This document shows, in pieces, positions 1 through 8,839 of a DNA stretch of 64,000 bases (positions are counted from its first letter, which is position 1; every line of letters begins with the position of its first letter). A model generated the notes under the pieces. The model had not been told where the DNA came from, did no database searches, and was given only the letters and a program-made list of their open reading frames with translations. Source of the stretch: Thiomonas sp. X19 (GTDB taxonomy: Bacteria > Pseudomonadota > Gammaproteobacteria > Burkholderiales > Burkholderiaceae_C); the NCBI RefSeq assembly GCF_900089495.1, contig NZ_LT605203.1, positions 3,199,547-3,263,546 on the forward strand, written 5' to 3'. A program made the translations under genes and the position numbers.

Positions 1-358
1 TCAATTCGCGCGAGGCCTCGGCCGACTGCTTGGCAATCGTGCGCGCCTCGATGGACGTGGTGTCGGTGTTCTGCAGGCGGCGCGCAATTTCGGCCTGCGT
101 GGCATAAAGCCGGCCATCGAGCCACCAGGCCACCACCGCCACCAACAGGAGCAGGGCGACGATGGCCAGCCACACCAGGCGCAGGCCGTGCGCGGCGGCG
201 GGAGGCTGCCCGGGCCATCCGGCGGGCGGCAAGCTTGGCGCGATCGGCGCCTCAGGGGGCGGCGTGCCCGCGAGCGTCGCAGGCTCGCCGGCATTGGAGC
301 CCATGGGCTCGGAGGGCGCCGCAACGCCTGCGGCTTGAGGTGGAATCGGCTCGGACAT
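1..358 (-). CDS. hemX: HemX-like membrane protein, N-terminal part (cut by window edge)
   Basis: The reading frame starts at the ATG at 358 and runs off the window with no stop, giving about 119 residues. It has a Pro/Ala-rich cytoplasmic N-terminus (about residues 1-57), one strong membrane helix rich in Leu/Val/Ala (about 58-80), then the start of a charged helical region (RLYATQAEIARRLQNTD) likely to form a coiled coil. This is the layout of HemX, the membrane protein encoded after hemD in proteobacterial heme operons and annotated as a uroporphyrinogen-III methyltransferase-like protein, although catalysis has not been established for it. It follows hemD on the same strand with about 100 bp between. 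The identification rests on topology and position because most of the protein lies outside the window. Confidence 0.75.
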   Translation of the reverse strand, partial: MSEPIPPQAAGVAAPSEPMGSNAGEPATLAGTPPPEAPIAPSLPPAGWPGQPPAAAHGLRLVWLAIVALLLLVAVVAWWLDGRLYATQAEIARRLQNTDTTSIEARTIAKQSAEASREL

Positions 359-459
359 GCGGCTGATTCTAGGCAAGCTTGAAGTCCGTCTGAAGCCGAG
401 GCCCGGCCCGGCTCATCCCACGGCCCGAAACCGAATGGCCAAGGCCGCGCCCGAGGCCT

Positions 460-1290
460 TCAAGAAACGCGCAAGGCCTGGAGGATGGACGCCGTATCGG
501 GTGTGCACAGGTCGACCCGGCCAAAGCCTATTTCCCGCGCCGACGCCGCAATGCGCGCATGCGTGGCCAGGGCGCGATGTTGCCCCAGCACGCTGGCTTG
601 CAGCCCTGCTGGCGCCAGCAGGTTTTGCAGATTGCGCACGCCTTCGGATGCGGTGAGCAGCCAGGTCGCCCGGCCGGCAGAACCCCCGGAATCCGCCAGC
701 AAGCTGCGCAGCCGGGTGAGCGTGGCCGCGTCGGGCGCGGGCGCCTCGCGGCGGTAGACGCTGACGCGGCACACCCGGGCACCGGCAGCCGTGAGGGTGT
801 CGGCCAACCAGTCGCGCCCTGCGCCGCCACGCAACAGCAGCACGCGCGCATCGGCCCAGCGCTGCTGCGGCAAGCGGGCGCAAAGTCCCTGGAGCGCCAG
901 CCAAAGCCCTTCCGAGTCGGCCGCTTCCGCCGGTGCCGAAATGATGCGCAACGTGTCGGACGACTCGCCGCGTGCGCGCAGCGCCTGCTCGAACGCTGCG
1001 CGGCTGCCGGGGCCGACCAGACCCACCGCGCAGGCTTCAGGCCAGGGGGTGCGCAACATGCCCAGCGCAGCATGTACCGCCGCGGGGCTGACCGGCACGG
1101 CCAGGTCGAAATCGGCCAGGGCAGCGAGTGCCTGCGCCGCCGCTGCCGCATCCCGCGGCGGCAAGATGCGGATGAGTGGAAAGTGGTGCAACACCACGCC
1201 CGCCTGGCGCAACGCCAGGCTGCGCGCATCGTCACCGGCCTCGGCCTGTGGACGCGTCAGGATGAGGCTGGTGGGTGGATTGGCGGGCAT
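460..1290 (-). CDS. hemD: Uroporphyrinogen-III synthase
   Basis: 276 residues. HemD closes and inverts ring D of hydroxymethylbilane to give uroporphyrinogen III, the branch point to heme, siroheme and cobalamin, in the cytoplasm. The N-terminus SLILTRPQAEAGDDARSLAL and the following HHFPLIRILP match the start of the HemD fold. The family is poorly conserved overall, so the call leans on this motif, on length (family about 250-280) and on position 33 bp downstream of hemC on the same strand. A Ser/Thr-rich tail region (SEGVRNLQNLLAP) contains the typical 'TSxEGVRNL' segment of the second domain. It is co-transcribed with hemC and the downstream hemX-like gene. Confidence 0.93.
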   Translation of the reverse strand: MPANPPTSLILTRPQAEAGDDARSLALRQAGVVLHHFPLIRILPPRDAAAAAQALAALADFDLAVPVSPAAVHAALGMLRTPWPEACAVGLVGPGSRAAFEQALRARGESSDTLRIISAPAEAADSEGLWLALQGLCARLPQQRWADARVLLLRGGAGRDWLADTLTAAGARVCRVSVYRREAPAPDAATLTRLRSLLADSGGSAGRATWLLTASEGVRNLQNLLAPAGLQASVLGQHRALATHARIAASAREIGFGRVDLCTPDTASILQALRVS

Positions 1291-1323
1291 GGGCCTTGCC
1301 TCGGGTCGCCTGCCCCCGGCAGC

Positions 1324-2295
1324 TCAGACCGCCTGCAGCTGCTCGAGCATGGCTTGCGCGCCCTGCGCCTGCAAGGCGAGCGCCGCCTCGCGGCCCAGCG
1401 CTTCGGCGGCCTGCAGGGTGCTCACCTCGGCAGCGATGTCGGCGCGCAACATGCGGCTGCCGTCCGGCAGGCCGAGCAAGGCGCGCAGTTGCAGGGTCGA
1501 GCCCGACCAGGTCGCATGCGCCCCAAGCGGCGTGCTGCAACTGCCGCCCAGAACGCGTGCCACGGCGCGCTCGGCAGCGGCGCACAGATGCGTGGGCACA
1601 TGATCCAGCGGCCCCAATGCTGCAGCCACGTCGGCGCGGTCGGCGCGAATTTCGATGCCCAGCGCAGCCTGGCCCACGGCCGGCAGCATCTCCGTGGTGT
1701 CGATCAACGCACGGATGCGGTTCTCCAGACCGAGGCGCTTCAAGCCCGCGGCAGCCAGGACGATGCCCTCGTACTGGCCTGCGTCGAGCTTGCGCAGGCG
1801 GGTGTCGAGGTTGCCGCGCAGCGGCAACACCTTCAAGTCGGGGCGCAGCGCGCGGATCTGCATTTCCCGGCGCAGGCTGGACGTGCCGACCACCGCGCCC
1901 TGCGGCAGCGCGGTGAAATGCGCCGCCTTGCTCGAAACCCAGGCGTCGCGCGGATCTTCGCGCTGCATGATGACCGGCAGGGCAAAGCCCTCGGGCAACA
2001 CCATGGGCACGTCCTTGAGCGAATGCACCGCCAAATCCGCCTCGCCGGCTTCCATCGCCGTTTCCAGTTCTTTCACGAACAGGCCCTTGCCGCCGACCTT
2101 GGACAGGGTCTTGTCCAGAATCTGGTCGCCGCGTGTGGTCATGCCGTTGAGGACGACGGCGCAGCCCGGATGCAGCCCGCGCAACAGGGCCTGTACATGC
2201 TCGGCCTGCCAGAGGGCGAGACGGCTTTCGCGCGTGGCGATGACGAGGCGTGCGGGCACGGGTGAGAGCTGGGCTGGCAAGGTGGCGGAATACAT
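1324..2295 (-). CDS. hemC: Porphobilinogen deaminase (hydroxymethylbilane synthase)
   Basis: 323 residues. It polymerises four porphobilinogen molecules to hydroxymethylbilane using a covalently attached dipyrromethane cofactor. Diagnostic segments are [16 protein letters not shown] near the N-terminus, the [15 protein letters not shown] substrate loop, [19 protein letters not shown], and the cofactor-binding cysteine in [12 protein letters not shown]. The first ATG ([10 protein letters not shown]) places about 15 residues before the conserved core; an internal start would also fit. It is the first gene of the hemC-hemD-hemX unit and is divergent from ppc, with 233 bp between the two starts. 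Confidence 0.97.
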   Translation of the reverse strand: MYSATLPAQLSPVPARLVIATRESRLALWQAEHVQALLRGLHPGCAVVLNGMTTRGDQILDKTLSKVGGKGLFVKELETAMEAGEADLAVHSLKDVPMVLPEGFALPVIMQREDPRDAWVSSKAAHFTALPQGAVVGTSSLRREMQIRALRPDLKVLPLRGNLDTRLRKLDAGQYEGIVLAAAGLKRLGLENRIRALIDTTEMLPAVGQAALGIEIRADRADVAAALGPLDHVPTHLCAAAERAVARVLGGSCSTPLGAHATWSGSTLQLRALLGLPDGSRMLRADIAAEVSTLQAAEALGREAALALQAQGAQAMLEQLQAV

Positions 2296-2528
2296 GCGGG
2301 AATCGTAGCAGCGGCACCACAGCCCGGCGGCGCAAATTCGCGCCTGCGCAAAGCCTGTTCAGGTCCTGCGCCGCGATGCCGCCGCCCGGCGTGGCGACTG
2401 ATAGCATGAATCGTGCTGGGCTTTTCCTCGATGCTTGCTTGCTTCCGGCTCACTGATTTGCCCCTCCGCAGCCCGCTTGCCGACTCCTCACGACCTTTCC
2501 TTGCTGACGCGCCCACCAGCCCAACGCC
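2296..2528. other. Divergent intergenic region hemC/ppc
   Basis: Non-coding stretch between the divergent starts of hemC and ppc. It must carry the promoters of both units. I see no convincing sigma-70 -35/-10 pair, no terminator hairpin and no small gene here. Confidence 0.5.
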
Positions 2529-5354
2529 ATGCCCGAACGTTCAACCACCAAGCCCTCCGACAACGCCCTGTTCGACGACATTCGCCATCTCGGCCGCCTG
2601 CTCGGCGACGTGATTCGCGAACAGGAGGGGCAGGCCATGTACGACATCGTGGAGAAGGTGCGGCAGCAATCGGTCGCCTTCCACCGCGAAGGCGAGGCGC
2701 AACAACGCCGCGCGCTCGACCGGCTGCTGCAAGGCTTGTCGCGCGATCAGGCCGTCAGCGTGATTCGCGCCTTCAGCTTCTTCTCCATCCTCGCCAACAT
2801 CGCCGAGGACCGGCATGTGCTGCGCCGCCGCCATGCGCATGAGCTGGCCGGCGGCAAACCCCAGCCCGGCAGCGTGCGCGCCGCGCTCGACAAGCTGCGC
2901 AAGGCCGGATTCGAGGCCGCGCAGATCGAGGACTTTTTCGCCCACTCCCTCATCTCGCCCGTACTCACCGCCCACCCCACCGAGGTGCAGCGCAAGAGCC
3001 TGCTCGACGCCGAGCGCGTGATCGCCCGTCTGCTGGCCGAGCGCGACCAGCCGCTGCCGCCGCGCCGCCTGCGCGACATCGACGCCGAACTGCGCGCGCG
3101 CATCACCCAGCTCTGGCAGACCCGGCTGCTGCGCTACACCAAGCTGCGCGTGTCCGACGAGATCAAGAACGCCCTGTCCTACTACGACAGCACCTTTTTC
3201 AGCGAGGTGCCACGCCTGTACATCGAACTGGAGCAGGATCTGGACGAACTCTTTCCGCGCGCGGACGGCCAGCCCTGGCGCCTGCGGCCGTTTTTCCGCA
3301 TGGGCCACTGGGTCGGCGGTGACCGCGACGGCAACCCCTTCGTCACAGCCGAGACCCTGGCCTACGCGCTGCGCCTGCAGGCGCGCACCGCGCTGGAGCA
3401 CTACATCAACCAGGTGCATGCGCTGGGCGCCGAACTGTCGGTGTCGCTCATGCTGGCGTCGAGCAGCCCCGAGCTGCTGGCGCTGGCCGAGGCCTCGCCC
3501 GACAACTCCGAGCACCGCAAGGACGAGCCCTACCGCCGCGCCCTCATCGGCGTGTACGCGCGCCTGGCGGCCACGCTGCGCAAGCTGGGCGGAGCCGAGG
3601 CGCTGCGCCACGAAGTGGGCCAGGCCGACCCCTATCCGGATGCCGAGGCCTTCGCCGCCGACCTGCGCACGGCGCGCGATTCGTTGGCCGGCCACCACGC
3701 CGCGGCGCTGGCCCGCCCGCGCCTGGACCCGCTGATTCGCGCGGTGGAAGTGTTCGGCTTCCATCTGGCTACCGTGGACCTGCGCCAAAGCTCGGACAAG
3801 CACGAGGAGGTGGTGGCCGAGCTGCTGGCCACGGCCCGGCTGTGCGCCGACTACAGCGCGCTGGATGAGGCCGCGCGCATCGACCTGCTGCTGCACACCC
3901 TGCGCGACCCGCGCCCGCTGCGCGTGCCCGACGCGGCCTACTCCGACTGGACGCGCTCCGAACTCGCCGTGTTCGAGCAGGCGCGCCAGGCACGGCGCCT
4001 GCTGGGCGAGGACGCCATCCGCCAGACCATCATCTCGCACACCGAAAGCGTCAGCGACCTGCTCGAAGTGCTGGTGCTGCAGAAGGAATGCGGCCTGCTG
4101 CACGGCACGCTGGGCACCGCGGGAGCAAGCGCCGAGCTGCTGGTGGTGCCGCTGTTCGAGACCATCGACGACCTGCGCAACGCGCCCGACATCATGCGCG
4201 GCTTCTTCGCTCTTCCCGGCATGGCCGAGCTGGTGCAGGAGTCCGGCGCGCTGCAGGAAATCATGCTGGGCTATTCCGACAGCAACAAGGACGGCGGCTT
4301 CTTCACCTCCAACTGGGAACTGCACAAGACTTCGGTGGCCTTGGCCGAACTGTTCGCCCAACTGGGCGCCGACCACGGCATCCGCCTGCGCCTGTTCCAC
4401 GGCCGCGGCGGCAGCGTGGGCCGTGGCGGCGGCCCCAGCTACGAGGCCATCCTCGCCCAGCCGGCCGGCACCGTGGGTGGCAGCATCCGCCTGACCGAGC
4501 AGGGCGAAGTCATCTCCAGCAAATACGCCAACCCCGAAATCGGCCGCCACAACCTGGAGACGCTGGTGGCCGCGACGATGGAAGCCACGCTGCTGTCGTT
4601 CCGCGCCAAGGGTGGCGACGCCCCGCTTCGCCAAGGCGTGCGCACCGGCGCGCCGCAAACCTTCCTGCAGGCAGCGGCGCATTTATCGCAGGTGGCCATC
4701 AACGCCTATCGCGATCTGGTCTATGGCAATCCGCGCTTCATCGACTACTTCTACACCGCCACCCCCATCAGCGAAATTGCCGGCCTCAACATCGGCAGCC
4801 GGCCGGCTTCGCGCAAGGCCAGCCAGAGCATTGCCGACCTGCGCGCCATCCCCTGGAGCTTTTCCTGGGGCCAGTGCCGCGTGGCGCTGCCAGGCTGGTT
4901 CGGCTTCGGCTCGGCGGTGGAGCAGTTCATCGCCGAACACCCGGAAAACGGCGCCGAGCTGCTGGCGCGCATGCACAAGCAATGGCCCTTCTTCCGCGCC
5001 CTGCTGTCCAATATGGACATGGTGCTGGCGAAATCCGACCTGGCCGTGGCCTCGCACTACGCCCAGCTCGTCACCGACACGCGCACGCGCAAGCAGGTGT
5101 TCGCCGCCATCGAGCAGGAATGGCAGCGCACGGTGCAAGCCATGCGGCAGATCACCGGCGAGCAGGAGTTCCTGCAAAGCAACCCCACCCTGGCCCGTTC
5201 CATCCGCGCCCGCTTCCCCTACATCGACCCGCTCAACCACCTGCAGATCGAACTGCTGCGCCGCTTCCGCGAAGGCCAGACCGACGAGCGCACCAAACGC
5301 GGCATCCATCTGAGCATCAACGGCATCGCCGCGGGGCTGCGCAATACGGGTTGA
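2529..5354 (+). CDS. ppc: Phosphoenolpyruvate carboxylase
   Basis: 941 residues, full length for bacterial PEPC (about 880-950). It carboxylates PEP with bicarbonate to oxaloacetate, an anaplerotic cytoplasmic reaction. The catalytic His motif [15 protein letters not shown] lies near residue 148. The second signature [13 protein letters not shown] (Lys near 588) and the glycine loop [19 protein letters not shown] (near 623) are intact. The protein ends in GLRNTG, the usual NTG-type C-terminus used in allosteric and active-site packing. Single gene, divergent from hemC, with no partner downstream on the same strand for 130 bp. No frameshift or missing residue was seen. Confidence 0.98.
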   Translation: MPERSTTKPSDNALFDDIRHLGRLLGDVIREQEGQAMYDIVEKVRQQSVAFHREGEAQQRRALDRLLQGLSRDQAVSVIRAFSFFSILANIAEDRHVLRRRHAHELAGGKPQPGSVRAALDKLRKAGFEAAQIEDFFAHSLISPVLTAHPTEVQRKSLLDAERVIARLLAERDQPLPPRRLRDIDAELRARITQLWQTRLLRYTKLRVSDEIKNALSYYDSTFFSEVPRLYIELEQDLDELFPRADGQPWRLRPFFRMGHWVGGDRDGNPFVTAETLAYALRLQARTALEHYINQVHALGAELSVSLMLASSSPELLALAEASPDNSEHRKDEPYRRALIGVYARLAATLRKLGGAEALRHEVGQADPYPDAEAFAADLRTARDSLAGHHAAALARPRLDPLIRAVEVFGFHLATVDLRQSSDKHEEVVAELLATARLCADYSALDEAARIDLLLHTLRDPRPLRVPDAAYSDWTRSELAVFEQARQARRLLGEDAIRQTIISHTESVSDLLEVLVLQKECGLLHGTLGTAGASAELLVVPLFETIDDLRNAPDIMRGFFALPGMAELVQESGALQEIMLGYSDSNKDGGFFTSNWELHKTSVALAELFAQLGADHGIRLRLFHGRGGSVGRGGGPSYEAILAQPAGTVGGSIRLTEQGEVISSKYANPEIGRHNLETLVAATMEATLLSFRAKGGDAPLRQGVRTGAPQTFLQAAAHLSQVAINAYRDLVYGNPRFIDYFYTATPISEIAGLNIGSRPASRKASQSIADLRAIPWSFSWGQCRVALPGWFGFGSAVEQFIAEHPENGAELLARMHKQWPFFRALLSNMDMVLAKSDLAVASHYAQLVTDTRTRKQVFAAIEQEWQRTVQAMRQITGEQEFLQSNPTLARSIRARFPYIDPLNHLQIELLRRFREGQTDERTKRGIHLSINGIAAGLRNTG

Positions 5355-5483
5355 GTCCGGGACCGCCGCCGGAACCAGGCCCCGCTAAGAAACCTCTAAG
5401 TCTCCCTGCATAGGCTGCGTCTCACGCCGATCGGGCGGGCCTTGTGGGAGGCGCTGGCGGCTGTCTAGCGTGCCAGCGTCAGG

Positions 5484-6083
5484 GTGCAGATGCTTGCGTT
5501 CAATACTCATGTGTTTCTCTGGCTCAACGCTGCAGCGCATCCCGCGCCCTGGCTGTTGGCCTCGGCGCGGTTCGCGGCGCAAGACCTGATCTTCGCCGCG
5601 CCCCTGCTGCTGGTGGCCGGCTGGTTGTGGCGCCGGCAGGCGCCGCGTGCGGCGCTGGTGCATGCGGCGCTGGCGGCGCTGCTGGGCTTGGGGCTCAACC
5701 AGCTCATCGGCCTGGTCTGGACCGAGCCGCGGCCTTTCGTGCTGGGTATCGGCCACCGGTTCCTTGCCCACGCGGCCGACAGCAGTTTTCCCAGTGACCA
5801 CCTCACCGTCATCTGGGGCGCGGCCTTCGCGCTCTTGTTCCATCGCGACTGGCGCCGTGCCGGGTTTGGCTTGGCCCTGCTCGGCCTGCCGGTGGCCTGG
5901 GCACGCATCTACCTCGGCGTGCACTGGCCGCTGGACATGGTGGGCGCCGCCGCAGTGGGGTTGGCCAGCGCGCTGCTGATCCGGCCCTGGCATGGGCCCG
6001 TAAGCAACCTCACTGCCGCGATGAACCTGGCCTACCACAAGCTTGGCAAGCCGCTGATTTCCAGGCGCTGGATCCAGGCATGA
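5484..6083 (+). CDS. PAP2-family membrane phosphatase (undecaprenyl-diphosphatase-like)
   Basis: 199 residues with about five hydrophobic segments. The PAP2 acid-phosphatase motifs are present in order: the Lys/Arg region LVWTEPRPF (near residue 75), the SFPSDH motif (near 97) with its His, and the third motif ARIYLGVHWPLDMVGA with catalytic His (near 148). Such proteins dephosphorylate C55-PP or other lipid phosphates at the periplasmic membrane face, recycling the carrier for cell-wall synthesis. The size and topology resemble BcrC/YbjG. Start is GTG 5484, or the ATG two codons later. The stop overlaps the ATG at 6080 of the next frame (ATGA), which hints at coupling to the efflux operon, but function is probably independent. 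Confidence 0.88.
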   Translation: MQMLAFNTHVFLWLNAAAHPAPWLLASARFAAQDLIFAAPLLLVAGWLWRRQAPRAALVHAALAALLGLGLNQLIGLVWTEPRPFVLGIGHRFLAHAADSSFPSDHLTVIWGAAFALLFHRDWRRAGFGLALLGLPVAWARIYLGVHWPLDMVGAAAVGLASALLIRPWHGPVSNLTAAMNLAYHKLGKPLISRRWIQA

Positions 6084-6211
6084 CCTCGACGCGAACCATG
6101 AGCAAACGTGCGGCGATCGGAACATTGCTCACCCCCATGGGGGCGCGGCCGCTGCACGGCAAGAGTCCGGAGGCGCCCCCACCCCAGCTCGCAGAGCGCG
6201 GCGCGGCGTCC

Positions 6212-7693
6212 ATGTCAGCTTCGGCGCTGCGCCCGTTCGTCGTTGCCGAGCGCCAGCAGCGCCGCCGCGCCCGCCGCCTGCTGCTCTCGACCAGTCTGGT
6301 CGCCTTGACCCTGGCGCTGGGCGCCTGCGCCAGCTATGCCCCCAAGCCGCTGTCTGAGCAGGCGCGATTGCAGGGCAGTCTTGCCGGCCTGCAGGTGGAT
6401 CGCAGCCGCATTGCCCTGCCGCGGCTGGCCGCGCAAACCATTGATCTGCAAGCCCCGCTGACGCTGGATGCAGTGGCCACCCTGGCGGTGCTCAACAACC
6501 CGCAACTGCAACTGGCGCGCGACCAGGTCGGCATCGCCCAGGCGCAGGCCTTTGCGGCCGGGCTGCTGCCCGACCCGCAGTTTTCCACCACGCAGGACTT
6601 CCCCGGCAACAGCGCGGGAGCCACCAGCAGTGCCTACAACTACTCCCTGAATTTCGACCTCGGCAGTCTCATCACCCGCCCGGCCGCGCTCGCCGCGGCC
6701 ACGGCCCATGTGCGCGACATCGACCTGCAGCTGCTGTGGCAGGAATGGCAGACCGTGGGGCAGGCGCAACTGCTGTTCGTGCAACTGAGCGGCCTGCAGC
6801 AGCGTGACGCCTTGCTCCAGAATGAACGCGACTTGGTGCAGCAAGGCCTGCAACGCACGCGCCAGGCGGTTGCGGCCGGCAACCTGCCGCGCACCAACGC
6901 CGACGCGGCCTTGGTCGAGCTTCAAGCGGTGGAGCAGCGCCTGGCGCGCGACGCGCAGCAGCGCCTCCAGCTCGAATCCAGGCTCCACGCCCTGCTCGGC
7001 CTGGCCCCCGCGGTGCCGTTGCAACTGGCGCCGCTGCCGGCCCTGCCGGCGCACGACGCCGCCGCCACACACGAAGCCCTGGCGCATATCGCCGCCATCC
7101 GCCCCGACCTCATGGCCTTGCGCGCCGGCTACACCAGCCAGGAGCAGAAGTTGCGCGAGGCGGTGCTGGCGCAGTTCCCCTCGTTCAGCGTCGGCCTGAA
7201 CCGGGCGCGCGACACGGCCAACGTCAACACCCTCGGCTTCGGCGTGAGTTTCAGCCTGCCCATGTTCAACGGCAGCCGTGGCGCCATCGCGGTGCAGCGC
7301 GCCACGCGGCAAGAACTGTTCGACGCCTACCAGTTGCGGCTGGACCAGACCCGGGCCGATGTGGCCCAGGCCCTCGCCAACCTCGAGCTGTTGCAGCGCC
7401 AGCGCCTCAACCTGGAAACCGGCCTGCCGCCGCTGGAGAGCGCCGAACGCGCCGCCACCTCGGCGCTGGATGCGGGCGCCATCACCCTGCCTCAGGCCCA
7501 GGCCCAGCGCATGGCCTTGCTGCAGCAGCGCCTGGCCCTGCAGGCGAACCACCAACAAACCACCGAACAGACCGTGGCCCTGGACCTGCTGACGGGCACC
7601 GGGGTTTACCACGCGGCGGCCGTCACGACCACGGCCACGCAGCAGCCCGACACGCCCAAGACAACTTCCGAACTGCGGAGCCCATCCCGATGA
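6212..7693 (+). CDS. Outer-membrane efflux lipoprotein, TolC/NodT-CusC family
   Basis: 493 residues from the ATG at 6212. It forms the outer-membrane channel of the adjacent RND pump. The N-terminus is a lipoprotein signal: an Arg-rich start, the hydrophobic run LLLSTSLVALTLALGAC and lipidation Cys at residue 39. The mature protein shows the two internally repeated long helical blocks of OEP proteins (VATLAVLNNPQLQLARDQVG and the 'ALAHIAAIRPDLMALRAGY' region), rich in Gln/Leu/Ala. The frame stays open back to an ATG at 6080 overlapping the upstream stop, but that extra 44-residue stretch contains a palindromic repeat-like sequence (CCCCCATGGGGG at 6132-6143) and no signal features, so I prefer 6212. 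Followed by the adaptor with a 4-bp overlap. Confidence 0.9.
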   Translation: MSASALRPFVVAERQQRRRARRLLLSTSLVALTLALGACASYAPKPLSEQARLQGSLAGLQVDRSRIALPRLAAQTIDLQAPLTLDAVATLAVLNNPQLQLARDQVGIAQAQAFAAGLLPDPQFSTTQDFPGNSAGATSSAYNYSLNFDLGSLITRPAALAAATAHVRDIDLQLLWQEWQTVGQAQLLFVQLSGLQQRDALLQNERDLVQQGLQRTRQAVAAGNLPRTNADAALVELQAVEQRLARDAQQRLQLESRLHALLGLAPAVPLQLAPLPALPAHDAAATHEALAHIAAIRPDLMALRAGYTSQEQKLREAVLAQFPSFSVGLNRARDTANVNTLGFGVSFSLPMFNGSRGAIAVQRATRQELFDAYQLRLDQTRADVAQALANLELLQRQRLNLETGLPPLESAERAATSALDAGAITLPQAQAQRMALLQQRLALQANHQQTTEQTVALDLLTGTGVYHAAAVTTTATQQPDTPKTTSELRSPSR

Positions 7694-8772
7694 CTTCCCT
7701 CCCCTGCGCGTCACGTCCGGGCCGTCCCATGCGCCGCCTGTTACCGCTGGTCTTGCTCGGCCTGGCGCTCGCTGCCGCTGCGCCAGGCCGCGCCCATGCC
7801 GAGGCCGCGCCGGCGGTGTCGGTCCAGGTGCAAGTGGCGCCGCTGCGCCAGGGGCAGCTCGCGCAGACGGTGCATGCACTCGGCAGCGTCACCACGGCCA
7901 GCAGCCAGAATCTGGCGATCGCATTCCCGCGCCAGGTGCAGGTGCGGCAGGTTCTGGTGCGCATGGGCCAGCGCGTCAAGCAGGGCCAGCCCTTGTTGAC
8001 GGTGCAGACCGCCCCGGGTGCCGATCTGGCCTACACCCAGGCCCAGAACGCCGTGCGCTACGCCCAGGCCGACTTGCTGCGGGTGCAGCAACTGGCCGCG
8101 CAACAACTCGCCACCGAGACGCAGGTGAACGCCGCGCGCAAGACCCTGGCCGATGCCCAGGCGCAACTGGCCGCCGCGCAGCAGCAGGGCATGGGCAGCG
8201 GCGCGCACCAGACGACGGCGCCATTCGCCGGCGTGGTGACTGCGGTGCAGACCACGCCCGGAGCGCTGTTGGCCGCAGGCAGCGCCGCGCTGACGCTGGC
8301 GCCATCGGCGGGTTTGCAAGCCGTCGTTGGCGTGACGCCCGAGGTCGCGGCCGCGCTGGTCGCGGGCCAGCCGGCGCGCTTGCAACCCGTGTTCGACCCC
8401 GACAAGACAGACGCCGCCACGGTGTTGTCCATCGCTGGCGTGGTGGACCCGCAGAGCCACCTCGTGAACGTCACCCTTGCGCTGTCGCCGCAGGCCGCAG
8501 GCTTGCTGCCGGGCCTTGCGGTCCAGGCGCAAATGGACCTGCGCCATTGGCAGGGCTGGGTCGTGCCGCGTCAGGCCGTTCTGCGTGACGCCTCGGGACA
8601 GGCCTATGTGTTCCAGGACGATCACGGCAAGGCGCAGCGCGTGAACGTGCAGATCGAGCTCGATCAAGCCGAGCACACGGGCATCAGCGGGCCGTTGAAC
8701 CCAAGCCTGCCGCTGGTGGTTCTGGGCAACTACGAACTTCGCCCGGGCATGGCCTTGCGGGTGGCGCAATGA
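7690..8772 (+). CDS. RND efflux periplasmic adaptor (membrane fusion protein, HlyD family)
   Basis: 360 residues. It bridges the inner-membrane permease to the outer-membrane channel. The N-terminal signal sequence is RRLLPLVLLGLALAAAAPGRAHA; the split lipoyl/barrel-sandwich motif is seen as VRQVLVRMGQRVKQGQPLLTV (about residues 77-97) and again after a helical hairpin (about 110-165, Gln/Ala-rich coiled coil) as TTAPFAGVVTAV. The C-terminal half is the beta-barrel/membrane-proximal domain. The start overlaps the tolC-like stop (ATGA), with GGAG nine bases upstream; an internal ATG at 7729 just before the hydrophobic core is an alternative. It is shorter than CusB and closer in size to general MFPs, so the substrate is not predictable. 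Confidence 0.92.
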   Translation: MTSLPCASRPGRPMRRLLPLVLLGLALAAAAPGRAHAEAAPAVSVQVQVAPLRQGQLAQTVHALGSVTTASSQNLAIAFPRQVQVRQVLVRMGQRVKQGQPLLTVQTAPGADLAYTQAQNAVRYAQADLLRVQQLAAQQLATETQVNAARKTLADAQAQLAAAQQQGMGSGAHQTTAPFAGVVTAVQTTPGALLAAGSAALTLAPSAGLQAVVGVTPEVAAALVAGQPARLQPVFDPDKTDAATVLSIAGVVDPQSHLVNVTLALSPQAAGLLPGLAVQAQMDLRHWQGWVVPRQAVLRDASGQAYVFQDDHGKAQRVNVQIELDQAEHTGISGPLNPSLPLVVLGNYELRPGMALRVAQ

Positions 8773-8839
8773 AGGTCTCGGCGTGGTTGCAGCGCGGTTC
8801 GTCGCTCCCGGCCGCACGGCGTTTCGCATTGGAAGCCGC

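Noticed and set aside
559-2265. Long open frames antisense to hemC/hemD, ppc, pgm and other high-GC genes
   Set aside because: They are mirror frames of well-identified genes, with Arg/Gln/Ala-biased composition and no domains.
6080-6211. Longer N-terminus of the efflux lipoprotein
   Set aside because: The extra 44 residues hold a palindromic repeat and precede the lipoprotein signal; the ATG at 6212 is more sensible, although the ATGA overlap at 6080 keeps the longer start possible.
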